A stretch of DNA of 64,000 nucleotides from Leptospira sp. GIMC2001 (GTDB lineage Bacteria; Spirochaetota; Leptospiria; Leptospirales; Leptospiraceae): contig NZ_CP115468.1 in assembly GCF_028462125.1 (NCBI RefSeq), positions 3,527,559-3,591,558 on the forward strand. Direction: 5' to 3'. This document shows, piece after piece, positions 7,777-17,725 of the stretch. A program made the translations under genes and the position numbers. The notes under the pieces were generated by a model, which had not been told where the DNA came from, made no database searches, and saw only the letters and a program-made list of their open reading frames with translations. Every line of letters starts with the position of its first letter. Positions within the stretch are counted from its first letter, which is position 1.

Positions 7777-8816
7777 ATCTTTTCCATTTCAATACGAAAT
7801 TTTGGTAGAGAACTAGGATAATTTTTTTGCAAAAATCCAATCAATTTCTCTCGAATATCACAACGTAGATCCCAAGCATGAGAAGCATTCTTTGCGCTAA
7901 CAAGTGCTCGTATTTCCATGGATGTATTGGTACAATTTGTAACCTGGATTCCGCATACTCGCCCATCCCAGAGTGGATGATCTTTTACGATTTTCTGCAA
8001 TTCTGTTCGTATCTCATCAACTGACACAGAATAATCCAAGTATAAAAATACAGTTCCTAAAATATCGGAAGATACTCTGGTCCAATTCTGAAATGGCTTC
8101 TCGATAAACTGTGCAATGGGAACGATCAACCTTCGCTCATCCCATATTTTTACAACAACATAAGTAAGAGTGATCTCCTCGATCTTACCCCATTCACCTT
8201 CTATAATCACAACATCATCTAAACGAATCGGTTGAGTGATAGCAATCTGCAATCCAGCAAATATATTGGCGATACTTTTCTGTGCAGCAAAACCCATGAT
8301 GATTCCTGCCACTCCAGCAGATGCAAGTAGTGAAACACCGATTTGACGAATGGAATCAAATGTCATTAGAATTGTAGAAAACGAAACAATCAATATCACG
8401 ACATTGACAACTTGCCGGAACAATCGAATCTGCGTTACGATCTTTCTTGCATTCAAATTATCTTCAGCTGCTATATCATATTTCTTAAGTAAAACATCCC
8501 GACCCACAGAAACGGATCTGATAACAAACCAAGTTACACCCAAAATTAATAATATCATCCTAAAGTGGTTTATAACATTTTCCGTTTCGGGATCGGCAAT
8601 ATCTAGATAGACTTTGGATAAATTGAGGATAAGAACAGAGATAAAAAAGCGAATTGGCCCTCGGAAATTTGTCCAGAAGTATGTAATTCGCAATCCTGCC
8701 CATTGCATTGGATAAGCAATTATTAATGGGAGAACATAACCTCCTAAGAAAACAACTATAATTAAGTATGAAATATTTTGTAGATACAGCCAATCTATAG
8801 AATTAATTAGTTTTAT
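7773..8816 (-). CDS. MscS-family mechanosensitive channel, probable AUA start
   Basis: This small-conductance mechanosensitive channel would release solutes at the inner membrane during osmotic downshock. The protein has several N-terminal membrane helices, then the MscS pore helix and beta domain: GVSLLASAGVAGIIMGFAAQ is the glycine/alanine pore-lining helix, followed by QPIRLDDVV and the cytoplasmic vestibule. The first canonical start is ATG 8708, but it cuts into a hydrophobic helix. In the same frame upstream there are 36 more codons with no stop and no ATG, GTG or TTG, encoding a full helix (YLIIVVFLGGYVLPLIIAYP). A perfect AGGAGG (8830-8825) sits 8 nt before an in-frame ATA at 8816-8814. 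I therefore extend the gene; the strict start would be 8708. Confidence 0.82.
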   Translation of the reverse strand: MKLINSIDWLYLQNISYLIIVVFLGGYVLPLIIAYPMQWAGLRITYFWTNFRGPIRFFISVLILNLSKVYLDIADPETENVINHFRMILLILGVTWFVIRSVSVGRDVLLKKYDIAAEDNLNARKIVTQIRLFRQVVNVVILIVSFSTILMTFDSIRQIGVSLLASAGVAGIIMGFAAQKSIANIFAGLQIAITQPIRLDDVVIIEGEWGKIEEITLTYVVVKIWDERRLIVPIAQFIEKPFQNWTRVSSDILGTVFLYLDYSVSVDEIRTELQKIVKDHPLWDGRVCGIQVTNCTNTSMEIRALVSAKNASHAWDLRCDIREKLIGFLQKNYPSSLPKFRIEMEKI

Positions 8817-8824
8817 CGGATTTT

Positions 8825-8830
8825 CCTCCT
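8825..8830 (-). promoter_or_regulatory. Perfect Shine-Dalgarno that fixes the MscS start
   Basis: AGGAGG on the minus strand lies 8 nt before the in-frame ATA (8816-8814) and 116 nt before the first ATG (8708). Its position supports initiation upstream of that ATG. Confidence 0.6.
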
Positions 8831-8935
8831 ATTGAATTCGATACTATAAATTCTGACGCCTTTCGCCCATACATGCAACAATTTATTTAATTTGACGGAT
8901 TCTTAATTTTAAAATCATATATAGATTATCCATCA

Positions 8936-10204
8936 TTGGAGTTCTATCTGATAATTAATTTATTTCATAACCTCTCGAATTCGAAGCCTCTTGATAAAAT
9001 GGCTTTGCTATCCGTATATTATGATTCTGCTAGTAGAATCGTATACCCTGGAGTGGTTTTTATACTTGCCTATCTTCAAAGTGTTTTCCTCGAATGGGGT
9101 AACCAAAGTTCGCCAAATTTTACTATCTCACTTCTGCAATTGATTCTAAGCATTGGACTGGTCTGTATTTCCTTCTTTTATAAAAAGAACCTTTCTGTAT
9201 CTATTATTGGTATTCATATCGTTATGATTGGAATCGCTCTTCTCGAAATCGAAAGTGGATTCCATGATCCTGAATTCTCTTTCAATGATGCAAGAAATTG
9301 GCTTGCTATCATTGCTCTTTTGGGCGTTTGGAGTTTCACGTATCCTGGTAAAGTTTCGAGATTTGTTCTTATCTGGACTGCAATATTATTATATTATCTA
9401 ATTAGAATCATTATAGAACATGATATGACGCTTCCTATAAATACCCTGAAAGATATGAGTACAATCTTTCCACTATTTGTATTTTTCTTTTTTATAAATA
9501 ATTGGTGGTTTGGAATGGGTTACCTTGCGGCTTACCGAGGAATCCTACTAGAGGAAAAAAATCTAAATTTTCTTAGGGATATTCATGATAATGTTGGATC
9601 TCAACTAACAGATCTAAGTTTATACTGCAAGCAATTGAAGGAAAAAGACGGAATCAGTTCAGATAAAATAATCAAAATACAAATTTATGCTGATAAAGCA
9701 CTTGCAAACCTCAGAAGACAAGTTCATGAACGAGATGAGGAAGAAATTCTTAAAAAGTCGTTTCTAGATGGAATTCGAATCATCCTTTTGAGAAGGTATT
9801 CCGAAAGTGGACGAAATGTTCGTTTCCAAATTGATGAGAATTCGAAGTCCAAATTATCGGCACCATTTATATCAGAATTTGTGGACGACTTAAAATCCGT
9901 GGTTAATGAAATTTCATCGAATGACCTTAGATACGGCTCGGGATCTACAATTTGGCGTTTTGCATCGAATCAAAATTCAGTGGATCTTGTTGTATTTTCC
10001 AAGACTATGGAAAATATGCTTCGAGAAGTTTCTGGAATTGGAGAGAAAAATATTATTTCACGATTGAATAAGTACAAAGCTTCATATAACAAAAAAACAA
10101 CAAGCGATTCTAATCTAGATAATCCAGATTATGATTTTACTATTAGAATATCGCTTCCGCTTAGCAGTGATTTATATATTAAGGAATCGGTCAATAGTCA
10201 GTAA
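8936..10204 (+). CDS. Membrane sensor histidine kinase (NarL-type partner), degenerate ATP site
   Basis: The ~422-aa protein has about six membrane helices (roughly residues 37-200) and then a HisKA_3-like dimerisation helix with H217 in DIHDNVGSQLTDL. The ATPase domain follows with an N-box-like NEISSNDLRYGSGS and a G2-like SGIGEKNIISRLNKY, but the DxGxG (G1) box expected between them is not visible (FSKTMENMLRE there). It may act mainly as a phosphatase or have unusual nucleotide binding. The TTG at 8936 is the longest start; ATG 8999 (MALLSVYYD) is equally possible. The LuxR-type regulator gene begins 5 bp after the stop, so the two form a two-component operon. The input signal is unknown. 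Confidence 0.8.
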   Translation: MEFYLIINLFHNLSNSKPLDKMALLSVYYDSASRIVYPGVVFILAYLQSVFLEWGNQSSPNFTISLLQLILSIGLVCISFFYKKNLSVSIIGIHIVMIGIALLEIESGFHDPEFSFNDARNWLAIIALLGVWSFTYPGKVSRFVLIWTAILLYYLIRIIIEHDMTLPINTLKDMSTIFPLFVFFFFINNWWFGMGYLAAYRGILLEEKNLNFLRDIHDNVGSQLTDLSLYCKQLKEKDGISSDKIIKIQIYADKALANLRRQVHERDEEEILKKSFLDGIRIILLRRYSESGRNVRFQIDENSKSKLSAPFISEFVDDLKSVVNEISSNDLRYGSGSTIWRFASNQNSVDLVVFSKTMENMLREVSGIGEKNIISRLNKYKASYNKKTTSDSNLDNPDYDFTIRISLPLSSDLYIKESVNSQ

Positions 10205-10209
10205 TCCAT

Positions 10210-10866
10210 ATGAATATTGGAATCGTCGAAAACGAAATATTATTTGCTGAGTATCTCATAGAAGAAATCATAAAATGCAATGATAGTCATAAAATAAAAA
10301 CTTGGAAATCTGCTGAATCTTTCTGGAGAGATCCAACCAAGGAAGAAATCGATATCCTGCTCGTTGACATCGGACTGCCTGGCATGGATGGAATAGAGCT
10401 TTTGAAACTCTACCATGAAAAAGAAGGACGAAAAAGCATTGTCATATCATCGATGCAAGGTGATGATACAATTTTTGGCGCAATCAGATTGGGAACTTCG
10501 GGTTACATTCTAAAATCAGAACTATCTTCTTTATGTGAGACACTCGATACAGTGGCAAATGGTGGCGCAACAATTTCTCCATCCATTGCTGCTCGTGTTC
10601 TTCATCAATTTAGAAATCCGATTCAAAATGAATCCACCGAGAATTCCGAAAAATTGATTGAACCTGTTAGTGTTGAAACCCTTTCGAAACGAGAGAAACA
10701 AATTCTTGAAGAAATCATCAATGGTCTTTCTGCGATCAAAATTGCAGAACTTTTTGGAACAACCGATGGGACAGTCCGTCAGCAGATAAAGAATATATAC
10801 AAAAAATTGCAGGTCAATTCACGAGTTGAGCTTATGAGAAAAGCCCGTGACCTTGGAATGTTTTAG
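10210..10866 (+). CDS. LuxR/NarL-family response regulator
   Basis: This 218-aa DNA-binding response regulator has an N-terminal receiver domain with the phospho-acceptor D53 (LLVDIGLPGMDG), acidic residues at 7-9 and the conserved lysine in YILKSEL. A C-terminal HTH follows from about residue 150 (LSKREKQILEEIINGLSAIK, then TVRQQIKNIYKKLQV). It is preceded by 5 bp from the histidine kinase and is very probably its cognate regulator. Target genes cannot be read from the window. Confidence 0.92.
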   Translation: MNIGIVENEILFAEYLIEEIIKCNDSHKIKTWKSAESFWRDPTKEEIDILLVDIGLPGMDGIELLKLYHEKEGRKSIVISSMQGDDTIFGAIRLGTSGYILKSELSSLCETLDTVANGGATISPSIAARVLHQFRNPIQNESTENSEKLIEPVSVETLSKREKQILEEIINGLSAIKIAELFGTTDGTVRQQIKNIYKKLQVNSRVELMRKARDLGMF

Positions 10867-10962
10867 TTGAATCCTCTAGATTGCAATTTACTTTAAAGAA
10901 TCTATATTTCAATAATCAAATGTTTTTTATTCTGAGTTGATCGATTGCAATTCAGGGTGATT

Positions 10963-11433
10963 CTACATCAAATATCTTTTGCCAAGATTATCACGAAGAT
11001 TGGGATCAGCGCCTGCACTTAACAGAAAATCCGAAATATCTCCAAGTCCGTCATAACTATTCGCAATATGAATTGGAGTTATTCCTCTATTATCGGCGCA
11101 GTTCGGATCTGCACCTTTCCAGATTAGTAGCTTAACTGCATTGATATTGCCAGATTCAACAGCAAAATGCAGAGGATAAATTCCATCTTCATCACTTTGG
11201 TTTGGATTGAGTCCGCTAGAAAGCAGCGTCTCAAGAAAAACTAGGTCATTTTGTTCGGTTGCAGCAATCTTAAGTAAAGTATGACTTGATTCTAGAAAAT
11301 CAGATTCGTTTAATAATCTGACTAGAAGAGTTTGGAATTTATTATAGTTATGATTCTCAATGGAAGAAACTAATTCCCTTATTCGACTATTTATCTTTAA
11401 ACGATTGATTGAAGAAACTAAGCTTGCTAACAT
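10963..11433 (-). CDS. Ankyrin-repeat protein
   Basis: The 156-aa product has three to four ankyrin repeats in its second half, for example DGIYPLHFAVESGNINAVKL, then NRGITPIHIAN and GADPNLRDNLGKRYL. The first 40 residues are a short helical lead without a clear signal peptide. Such proteins are protein-binding scaffolds; no partner is apparent. It lies 36 bp downstream of the helicase gene in the same direction and could be co-transcribed with it. Confidence 0.85.
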   Translation of the reverse strand: MLASLVSSINRLKINSRIRELVSSIENHNYNKFQTLLVRLLNESDFLESSHTLLKIAATEQNDLVFLETLLSSGLNPNQSDEDGIYPLHFAVESGNINAVKLLIWKGADPNCADNRGITPIHIANSYDGLGDISDFLLSAGADPNLRDNLGKRYLM

Positions 11434-11469
11434 CAGGTTGATTGTTCAAAAAGTTTTTATAAATGTCGA

Positions 11470-12729
11470 TCACTTTTTCCTTGGATAGAACTTCTTTCCA
11501 GATGCAGATCCAGAATTTTTCTTAGACGCTGGTCTAGATGCTCGAGGTGGTCTCTGAGGTCTTGGTGACGCCTTCACAACATTATGATTCATCAAAGGAT
11601 AAGCATGTCCTTCAACGACTGGAATTGATTTACCAATTAATTTCTGAATATCTTTTAGATATTCTTTTTCTTCTGCATCACAAAATCCAATAGCAATGCC
11701 ACTTGCACCAGCTCGTCCAGTTCTTCCAATGCGATGAACATAGGATTCCGGAATATTTGGTAGTTCGTAGTTGATCACATGCGATAGTTCGTCGATATCA
11801 ATACCACGTGCAGCAATATCAGTCGCTACCAAAACTCGAATCGTTTTAGACTTGAATTTGTTCAGTGCATCTTGTCTTGCATTCTGAGATTTATTACCAT
11901 GGATTGCGAGTGTTGGTATCTTGGATTGAATTAATGCTTTTGTAACTTTATCAGCCCCATGCTTAGTACGAGTAAATACTAATACTCGTTCTATTTCTTT
12001 ATTCTTTAGTAAATCAATCAACAATTTATTTTTGTTTTCTTTATCAACAAAGTAGACCACTTGATTTATTGTATTGGCAGTGCTCGATACTGGAGTCACT
12101 TCCACTTTCGCTGGATTCACTAGTATAGATCCTGCAAGCTTTAGGATTATTGGTGGCATGGTGGCTGAGAAAAAGAGCGATTGCTTATTCGTTGGTAACT
12201 TTGTTATAATTCTTTTGACATCATGCACAAAACCCATATCTAACATTCTATCTGCTTCATCTAACACGAAGTATTTGATATGTTTTATATCTGCATGACC
12301 TTGATCCATAAGATCAAGTAGTCTTCCTGGAGTTGCAATTAGCACATCAATTCCTGCACGTAAAGCCTCGACTTGCTTATGTTGTTTCACACCACCGTAG
12401 ATCACTCGATACTTTAAGTTGGTAAATTGTCCATAACTTGCAAAACTCTCACCAATCTGAATTGCTAGTTCTCTCGTCGGTGTTAAGATTAAGGCACGGA
12501 TTTTCTTCCTTTCTTGATTGGTCGCTCGATCTTCATACAGAAATTGAATAATTGGGATAGCAAAAGCTGCAGTTTTGCCAGTGCCTGTTTGAGCGCAACC
12601 CAAGATGTCTTTTTTCTTGAGGACAAGTGGTATAGCTTGTGCTTGGATCGGAGTGGGTGTTGTGTAGCCCTCGGATTGGAGTGCTTTCAAGATCGGGTCA
12701 ATAAGTTCTAAATCATTAAATGAGGTCAT
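11470..12729 (-). CDS. rhlE: DEAD-box ATP-dependent RNA helicase, RhlE-like
   Basis: This cytoplasmic helicase remodels RNA, typically in ribosome assembly or mRNA decay. The 419-aa protein carries the standard motifs in order: Q-motif (TPTPIQAQAIP), Walker A AQTGTGKT, PTRELAIQ, the DEAD box in VLDEADRMLDMGF, SAT in LFFSATMPP, ARGIDI, and HRIGRTGRAG. A lysine/arginine/proline-rich tail after residue ~385 (ASRPASKKNSG) should bind RNA non-specifically. RhlE is the closest bacterial subgroup by length and tail, but the exact ortholog is uncertain. Start ATG at 12729. Confidence 0.93.
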   Translation of the reverse strand: MTSFNDLELIDPILKALQSEGYTTPTPIQAQAIPLVLKKKDILGCAQTGTGKTAAFAIPIIQFLYEDRATNQERKKIRALILTPTRELAIQIGESFASYGQFTNLKYRVIYGGVKQHKQVEALRAGIDVLIATPGRLLDLMDQGHADIKHIKYFVLDEADRMLDMGFVHDVKRIITKLPTNKQSLFFSATMPPIILKLAGSILVNPAKVEVTPVSSTANTINQVVYFVDKENKNKLLIDLLKNKEIERVLVFTRTKHGADKVTKALIQSKIPTLAIHGNKSQNARQDALNKFKSKTIRVLVATDIAARGIDIDELSHVINYELPNIPESYVHRIGRTGRAGASGIAIGFCDAEEKEYLKDIQKLIGKSIPVVEGHAYPLMNHNVVKASPRPQRPPRASRPASKKNSGSASGKKFYPRKK

Positions 12730-12800
12730 CTAGGTATAGAATTCCTGAGCTGGCCTTGGTGACAATGGATTAATAAGTCAAATTTTGAGCTAATTTGCAG

Positions 12801-13682
12801 TTAATTAATTTCTGCATTTAGAAATTTCTCAATCATGGGAACAACTAGATTCTCTTCTTTAAAATCAGAAGATATTGTGGTAACTTCTCCAATATATTCA
12901 CCATGACCGCCTGGAATAATTGATAATCGAGAATTAGAAATCTGCCTATGTAATTCAATAGCATGTTCAGGAGTGATGATATCTTTATCGCCAATGATTA
13001 TTAAGGTTGGAACTTTTATCGTCTGAATTTTATCATCTGAAATATCTTTAAAATTCAACATTCTCTTTGCATCTTTATCATGCATGGTTTGCATACCGCT
13101 TTTGTCTTGGGCAACTTTTTCGTAGCCTTCTTTCAATTGCTTTGGCATATTTTCTAGCTTTGCTTTTTGCATAAATCCCCAAAACCAATCTGGAACACCA
13201 TTGCGTTTGGCGAGAGCTGAACATAGAATTAATTTATTAACTATATTCGGATGTTTGATCGCGATTTGTAGACTAGTAGTTCCTCCATTGCTAAAACCTA
13301 AAAAATCAGATTTTTCAATTTTCAAATTATTGAGAAGTGTAAATACATCGACAGCATCTTGCTCAAATGAAAGATCAGCATCGCGATCACTTGTCCGTCC
13401 ATGAGCCTGTAATTCAACCGCTATTACCTTTCTGTTCTTGGCAAGTAATGGTATGATTTTTTCAAAACTTGTCTGAATAGTAGATCCACCACCATGAATT
13501 AATACAATTGGTTTTCCTTTCCCATAAATTTCATAATACATTTTGAGACCGTTCACATTTGAATAACCGCTTTCAAAATTCAATCTTTCACTTGCGTTGT
13601 TTTGCATATTCGATTTTTGTGTTTGGTCTTTGCAGAAAGTCACCGCGAGAATCAATAGTATAAAATAAATGGATCGAAACAT
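12801..13682 (-). CDS. Alpha/beta-hydrolase lipoprotein
   Basis: A secreted hydrolase tethered by lipid. After a short signal peptide, the lipobox LAVTFC places the lipidated cysteine near residue 18. The fold signatures are the oxyanion segment VLIHGGGS, nucleophile elbow GFSNGG (serine), acid in IGDKDIITPEH and histidine in IPGGHGEYIG. The ATG at 13682 is chosen over TTG 13697 because GGAG lies about 10 nt before it. The gene is 60 bp downstream of betA in the same direction, but nothing in the sequence ties it to choline metabolism. The substrate is unknown. Confidence 0.88.
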   Translation of the reverse strand: MFRSIYFILLILAVTFCKDQTQKSNMQNNASERLNFESGYSNVNGLKMYYEIYGKGKPIVLIHGGGSTIQTSFEKIIPLLAKNRKVIAVELQAHGRTSDRDADLSFEQDAVDVFTLLNNLKIEKSDFLGFSNGGTTSLQIAIKHPNIVNKLILCSALAKRNGVPDWFWGFMQKAKLENMPKQLKEGYEKVAQDKSGMQTMHDKDAKRMLNFKDISDDKIQTIKVPTLIIIGDKDIITPEHAIELHRQISNSRLSIIPGGHGEYIGEVTTISSDFKEENLVVPMIEKFLNAEIN

Positions 13683-13742
13683 TCTGTGAAACTCCAATCC
13701 ATTCTGAACTATCCGCTTTGTCAGTTTTATTGCCTGAAGATT

Positions 13743-15395
13743 TTACAATTTATAGAAATCATGGTTTAGCGGCTTCAATGAACTATTGCCCAGAATTATA
13801 TCGCTTGCTTTTTCTGCTACCATCATTACGGGCGCATAGATATTTCCGTTCGTTATAGATGGCATTGTTGAGGCATCTACAACGTACAATCCGTCCATAC
13901 CGTGCACTTTCATTGTATTCGGATCAACCACCGACATCGAATCTATTCCCATCTTGCATGTGCAAGAAGGGTGAAGAGCTGTTTCTGCATCTTTTGCAAC
14001 CCAATCAAGGATTTCAGAATCTGACTCGACATTCGGACCGGGCGAGATTTCTGAATCGTTGAATTCATCGAAACCAGGTTGTGTCAAAATTTTGCGTGCT
14101 AACCGAACAGCTTCAATCCATTCTTTACGATCACGAGGAGTTGATAGATAATTGAATTGAATCGAAGGCTTTGTATATGGATCAGCCGATTTGATTCGAA
14201 CTCTTCCGATTGTATCAGCATACATAGGACCCACATGAACTTGATATCCATGATCGTTTGAGATAGAAGTCCCATCATAACGTATAGCAAGCGGAAGAAA
14301 ATGGAACATGAGATTGGGGTATTTAACCTCTTCATTGCTCCGAATAAATCCTCCCGCCTCGAAATGGTTAGTTGCTGCAGGACCTTTTCTCATAAACAAC
14401 CATTGGAATCCAATCCATGGTTTGTTGTACCATTTTAAAGCTGGAGCCATTGAGACTGGCTTCTTACATGCGTATTGAATATATACCTCCAAATGATCTT
14501 GTAAGTTTTCTCCTACACCAACAAGTTCATGTGAGACTGGAACTCCAACAGATTCCAGGTGTTCCGGATTGCCTATACCGGATAATTGCAATAGCTGTGG
14601 AGATGCAAATGCACCTCCACAGGAAATAATATTTTTACCGTATATAATCTCAGGTTTTCCGAATCCAAATGAGCATTCAACACCGACTGCTTTCTTACCT
14701 TCAAGAATTATTTTTGATACAAAAGCTCGAGTTCGGATTCGTAAATTTTTTCTAGATTTATTAGGATGGAGATAAGCTCGCGCAGCACTGAGTCTTCTTC
14801 CCCGATAAATATTTCTATCGAATAAAGCAAATCCTTCTTGTTTATAACCGTTCACATCGTCCGTTAAAGGGAATCCAGCTTGCTGAACTGAATCAAAAAA
14901 TGCTTTGAACAATGGCGTCATTCCTGGTCCACGCTCCAATTTTAAAGGACCAGAACGACCTCGAAATGGGTCATCATCAATCGTAGACGCAAGACAGTTT
15001 TCCATTCTTTTGAAATAAGGAAGACAATGTGCATAGTTCCAATTGTCCATTCCTGGATTAGATCCCCATTTCTCATAGTCAAGCGGATTGCCTCTTTGAA
15101 ATATCATTCCATTTATACTACTTGATCCACCTAACACCTTACCTCTTGCATGATAAATTTTTCTTCCATTCATATATGGCTCTGGATCCGATTCATATTT
15201 CCAATCATAGAAACGATTACCAATTGGAGTTGCAAGTCCTGCTGGCATATGAATAAAGATATCCCAGATAGAATCATTTCTCCCAGCTTCCAAAACCAAA
15301 ACCTTATTCGCAGGATTTTCGCTCAAACGAGCTCCTAGACAAGAACCTGCTGATCCTCCACCGATTATTATAAAATCAAATATTTCCTTTTTCAA
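13743..15395 (-). CDS. betA: Choline dehydrogenase-like GMC flavoenzyme
   Basis: Oxidises choline to betaine aldehyde in the first step of glycine betaine synthesis. The 550-aa GMC oxidoreductase has the FAD-binding start [20 protein letters not shown], the GMC signature [16 protein letters not shown], and the C-terminal histidine segment [10 protein letters not shown] with [17 protein letters not shown]. Start is TTG 15395 with GGGA about 8 nt upstream. The assignment to choline rests on the neighbours: betB 96 bp upstream and a CHT1-like choline symporter two genes further. Other alcohols would be possible for an isolated GMC enzyme. Confidence 0.92.
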   Translation of the reverse strand: MKKEIFDFIIIGGGSAGSCLGARLSENPANKVLVLEAGRNDSIWDIFIHMPAGLATPIGNRFYDWKYESDPEPYMNGRKIYHARGKVLGGSSSINGMIFQRGNPLDYEKWGSNPGMDNWNYAHCLPYFKRMENCLASTIDDDPFRGRSGPLKLERGPGMTPLFKAFFDSVQQAGFPLTDDVNGYKQEGFALFDRNIYRGRRLSAARAYLHPNKSRKNLRIRTRAFVSKIILEGKKAVGVECSFGFGKPEIIYGKNIISCGGAFASPQLLQLSGIGNPEHLESVGVPVSHELVGVGENLQDHLEVYIQYACKKPVSMAPALKWYNKPWIGFQWLFMRKGPAATNHFEAGGFIRSNEEVKYPNLMFHFLPLAIRYDGTSISNDHGYQVHVGPMYADTIGRVRIKSADPYTKPSIQFNYLSTPRDRKEWIEAVRLARKILTQPGFDEFNDSEISPGPNVESDSEILDWVAKDAETALHPSCTCKMGIDSMSVVDPNTMKVHGMDGLYVVDASTMPSITNGNIYAPVMMVAEKASDIILGNSSLKPLNHDFYKL

Positions 15396-15491
15396 TTCCC
15401 TAACCTCTCATGATTTTCCTAATTCAATAAAATATTTATTCCAATTAAATAATATTCTTCTAATTAAAATAGACCAATTATCATAAATTTA

Positions 15492-16955
15492 TTAGAACGG
15501 ACTAAATACTTCGGACTTCGAGTAGTATATACTTTTCCTCTTTGTATAAAATTGGAGAGCATCTAAACCATTTTCCTTTCCAAAACCCGATTGCTTGGTT
15601 CCACCGAAAGGCATCTCCATTGGCGTCAAATTATAATTGTTGATCCAGATCATACCTGATTCAATCTCATCACAAAATTTTTGAATTCGATTTATATCCT
15701 TTGTGAAGATGCCAGCACCTAATCCAAATTCTGTGGAATTGGCTCTCTCAATCACTTCATTCTCAGACTTAAAACTTAGCACAGACATCACAGGTCCGAA
15801 TATCTCTTCTTGAACAATTTTCATACTATCTTGACAGTCATAAAAAATCACAGGTTTCATAAAATAACCATTTGTCCATGGATCACTTGGAAGCTCGCCA
15901 AATTCAATTGGATTAGCACCTTGATCAATCCCCGACTTAACATAGTCTCTAACTTTAGAAAGATGCTGTTTGCTTATCAATGCACCTACATTTGTTTTTA
16001 AATCAAAGGGATTTCCAATCCGAATAGAATTTGAAAATTCCAAAATTGATTTTTTGAAAGATGCAAGAAAGCTCTCTTCCACAAAGACACGAGTACCATT
16101 CGTACACACTTCTCCTTGGGTATAGAAATTTGCGGAAAGTGCAGCTTTTGCAGCAACATTGGGATCGACATCACTAAAAAGTATCAATGGAGATTTACCA
16201 CCTAACTCCATTGTTAAAGTCTTGAGATTTCCAGAAGAGTCTGACATAATTTTTCTGCCGGTTCCCGCCTCTCCAGTAAAAGAAATTTTCTGAATTCCTT
16301 GATGTTTAGTGAGAGCTTGACCAACATTAGCACCACCTTGCAGAACTTGGAACAAACCCTTAGGTAGACCAGCCTCTTCATAAATTTCTGCAAGTCTTAC
16401 CGCAGACAATGGCGTTAGTTCAGATGGTTTGAATAGAAACGCATTGCCACAGGCTAGTGCTGGAGCGGACTTCCAGGAAGCAATTTGAAAAGGATAGTTC
16501 CATGCTCCAATACCAGCACAGATACCAATAGGTTCAACCTTAGTGAAGATATCAGCATCAGGCAGAGAGTAGTAATCTCCATGAAGAGTAATTGCAAGAT
16601 TACCATAATATTCTAATGCATCAGCGGCTGTGATAATATCAACCTCTAACGCTTCTGAAAGAGGCTTTCCCGTATCCCAAACTTCCATCTCGGCTAATTC
16701 TTGTTTGTATTTGCGAATTAAAAATGCAGCTTGGATTAAAATGCGTCCTCGATCCCTAGTCGAAAAATTCTTCCAACTCTTCTGCGCAATCGTTGCAACA
16801 TCAACTGCTTCGTCTATTTGGTTTACACTAGATTCGAAAGTTGAAAATAACTTCTCTCCATTTCCAGGAAAATATACATCAAACTCATTAGTGGATCTAC
16901 CTTGAACTTTTTTACCATTAATATAAGAATATGCAACTTTTGGTCTATTATTCAT
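15492..16955 (-). CDS. betB: Betaine aldehyde dehydrogenase
   Basis: NAD(P)+-dependent aldehyde dehydrogenase that turns betaine aldehyde into glycine betaine, a compatible solute. The 487-aa protein has the catalytic cysteine C284 (QGEVCTNGTRV), general base E250 (TMELGGKSPL), the asparagine in GAWNYPFQ and the dinucleotide motif FTGEAGTGRK, all at positions normal for the family. Start ATG 16955. It forms a minus-strand cluster with betA downstream and, upstream, an unknown membrane gene and the choline symporter. No betI-type repressor gene is in the window. Confidence 0.94.
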   Translation of the reverse strand: MNNRPKVAYSYINGKKVQGRSTNEFDVYFPGNGEKLFSTFESSVNQIDEAVDVATIAQKSWKNFSTRDRGRILIQAAFLIRKYKQELAEMEVWDTGKPLSEALEVDIITAADALEYYGNLAITLHGDYYSLPDADIFTKVEPIGICAGIGAWNYPFQIASWKSAPALACGNAFLFKPSELTPLSAVRLAEIYEEAGLPKGLFQVLQGGANVGQALTKHQGIQKISFTGEAGTGRKIMSDSSGNLKTLTMELGGKSPLILFSDVDPNVAAKAALSANFYTQGEVCTNGTRVFVEESFLASFKKSILEFSNSIRIGNPFDLKTNVGALISKQHLSKVRDYVKSGIDQGANPIEFGELPSDPWTNGYFMKPVIFYDCQDSMKIVQEEIFGPVMSVLSFKSENEVIERANSTEFGLGAGIFTKDINRIQKFCDEIESGMIWINNYNLTPMEMPFGGTKQSGFGKENGLDALQFYTKRKSIYYSKSEVFSPF

Positions 16956-17017
16956 AACCCCATTATAATATAATAAGATTTACTATCCACCTTCTTTTCT
17001 AAAAAAAATCTTTCGAT

Positions 17018-17719
17018 CTATTGTCTAATAATTTCCAAAAATTCCTGAACGGAACTTGGATTCTTATCAAAACCTTTCTGTTTCAATCGAAAACTACTTA
17101 CCTTCAAAAGATGAGTAAGAACTTCACTGCTTTCTTCTTCCATTGTGTAAATCGCGCCTAGGCGCTCGCCTTCGCTAAATGTCTTGTGTAAATTTGTATT
17201 TTGGTTCACCGGATAGAAAGCTAAAACAGTTGGATTGTTGGATTCCATATCAGTCATTGTCACGAGATTGATCCGCTCTCCTAAATTTATTTTATCACTC
17301 CAGAATACAGGGACAGTAAATTCGCGATCTCCCATTACTATTATTATGTTGAATCCATCTTTTCCTTTTTTATATTTAGAAAGCACTGTGCCTTCCCAAT
17401 GGAAACCTTTTCTATTATTGATAGTTTCTCTCATTTTCTTAATTTTTGCGTATAGAATGAACGGAACAAATAAGTTTACCGTAAATACTAAAAAATATAG
17501 AATTACCCAATAATTCTTCTTCTCAATTAATTCTGGAATTGCAAAAGTAAAAGATAGATAAATCATAAAAAATATCATAAAATTAAAGAAAATATACATA
17601 AATATAATTTCCTTTTTAGCAGATTGTAGCTCTTTCGAACTTAGTAAGGCATCGTATTGGATAAATTTTTCTAATCGAATCATAGGACGATAAATTGATA
17701 AATCATGAAAACTGATCAA
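17018..17719 (-). CDS. Unknown membrane protein within the choline cluster
   Basis: I do not recognise this 233-aa protein. It has two hydrophobic segments at about residues 40-65 and 70-92 (YWVILYFLVFTVNLFVPFIL), then a soluble domain of about 140 residues that looks beta-rich at first (GFNIIIVMGDREFTVPVFW) and helical at the C-terminus. No cysteine or known catalytic motif stands out. It begins 6 bp after the symporter stop and is 62 bp from betB, so it is very probably co-transcribed with both. A role in choline uptake or its control is possible but is inference from position only. Confidence 0.75.
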   Translation of the reverse strand: MISFHDLSIYRPMIRLEKFIQYDALLSSKELQSAKKEIIFMYIFFNFMIFFMIYLSFTFAIPELIEKKNYWVILYFLVFTVNLFVPFILYAKIKKMRETINNRKGFHWEGTVLSKYKKGKDGFNIIIVMGDREFTVPVFWSDKINLGERINLVTMTDMESNNPTVLAFYPVNQNTNLHKTFSEGERLGAIYTMEEESSEVLTHLLKVSSFRLKQKGFDKNPSSVQEFLEIIRQ

Positions 17720-17725
17720 GCATAA

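Noticed and set aside
8560..8793. Minus-strand frame overlapping the MscS N-terminus as evidence of a frameshift
   Set aside because: The MscS frame itself stays open upstream with a membrane helix, so no frameshift is needed.
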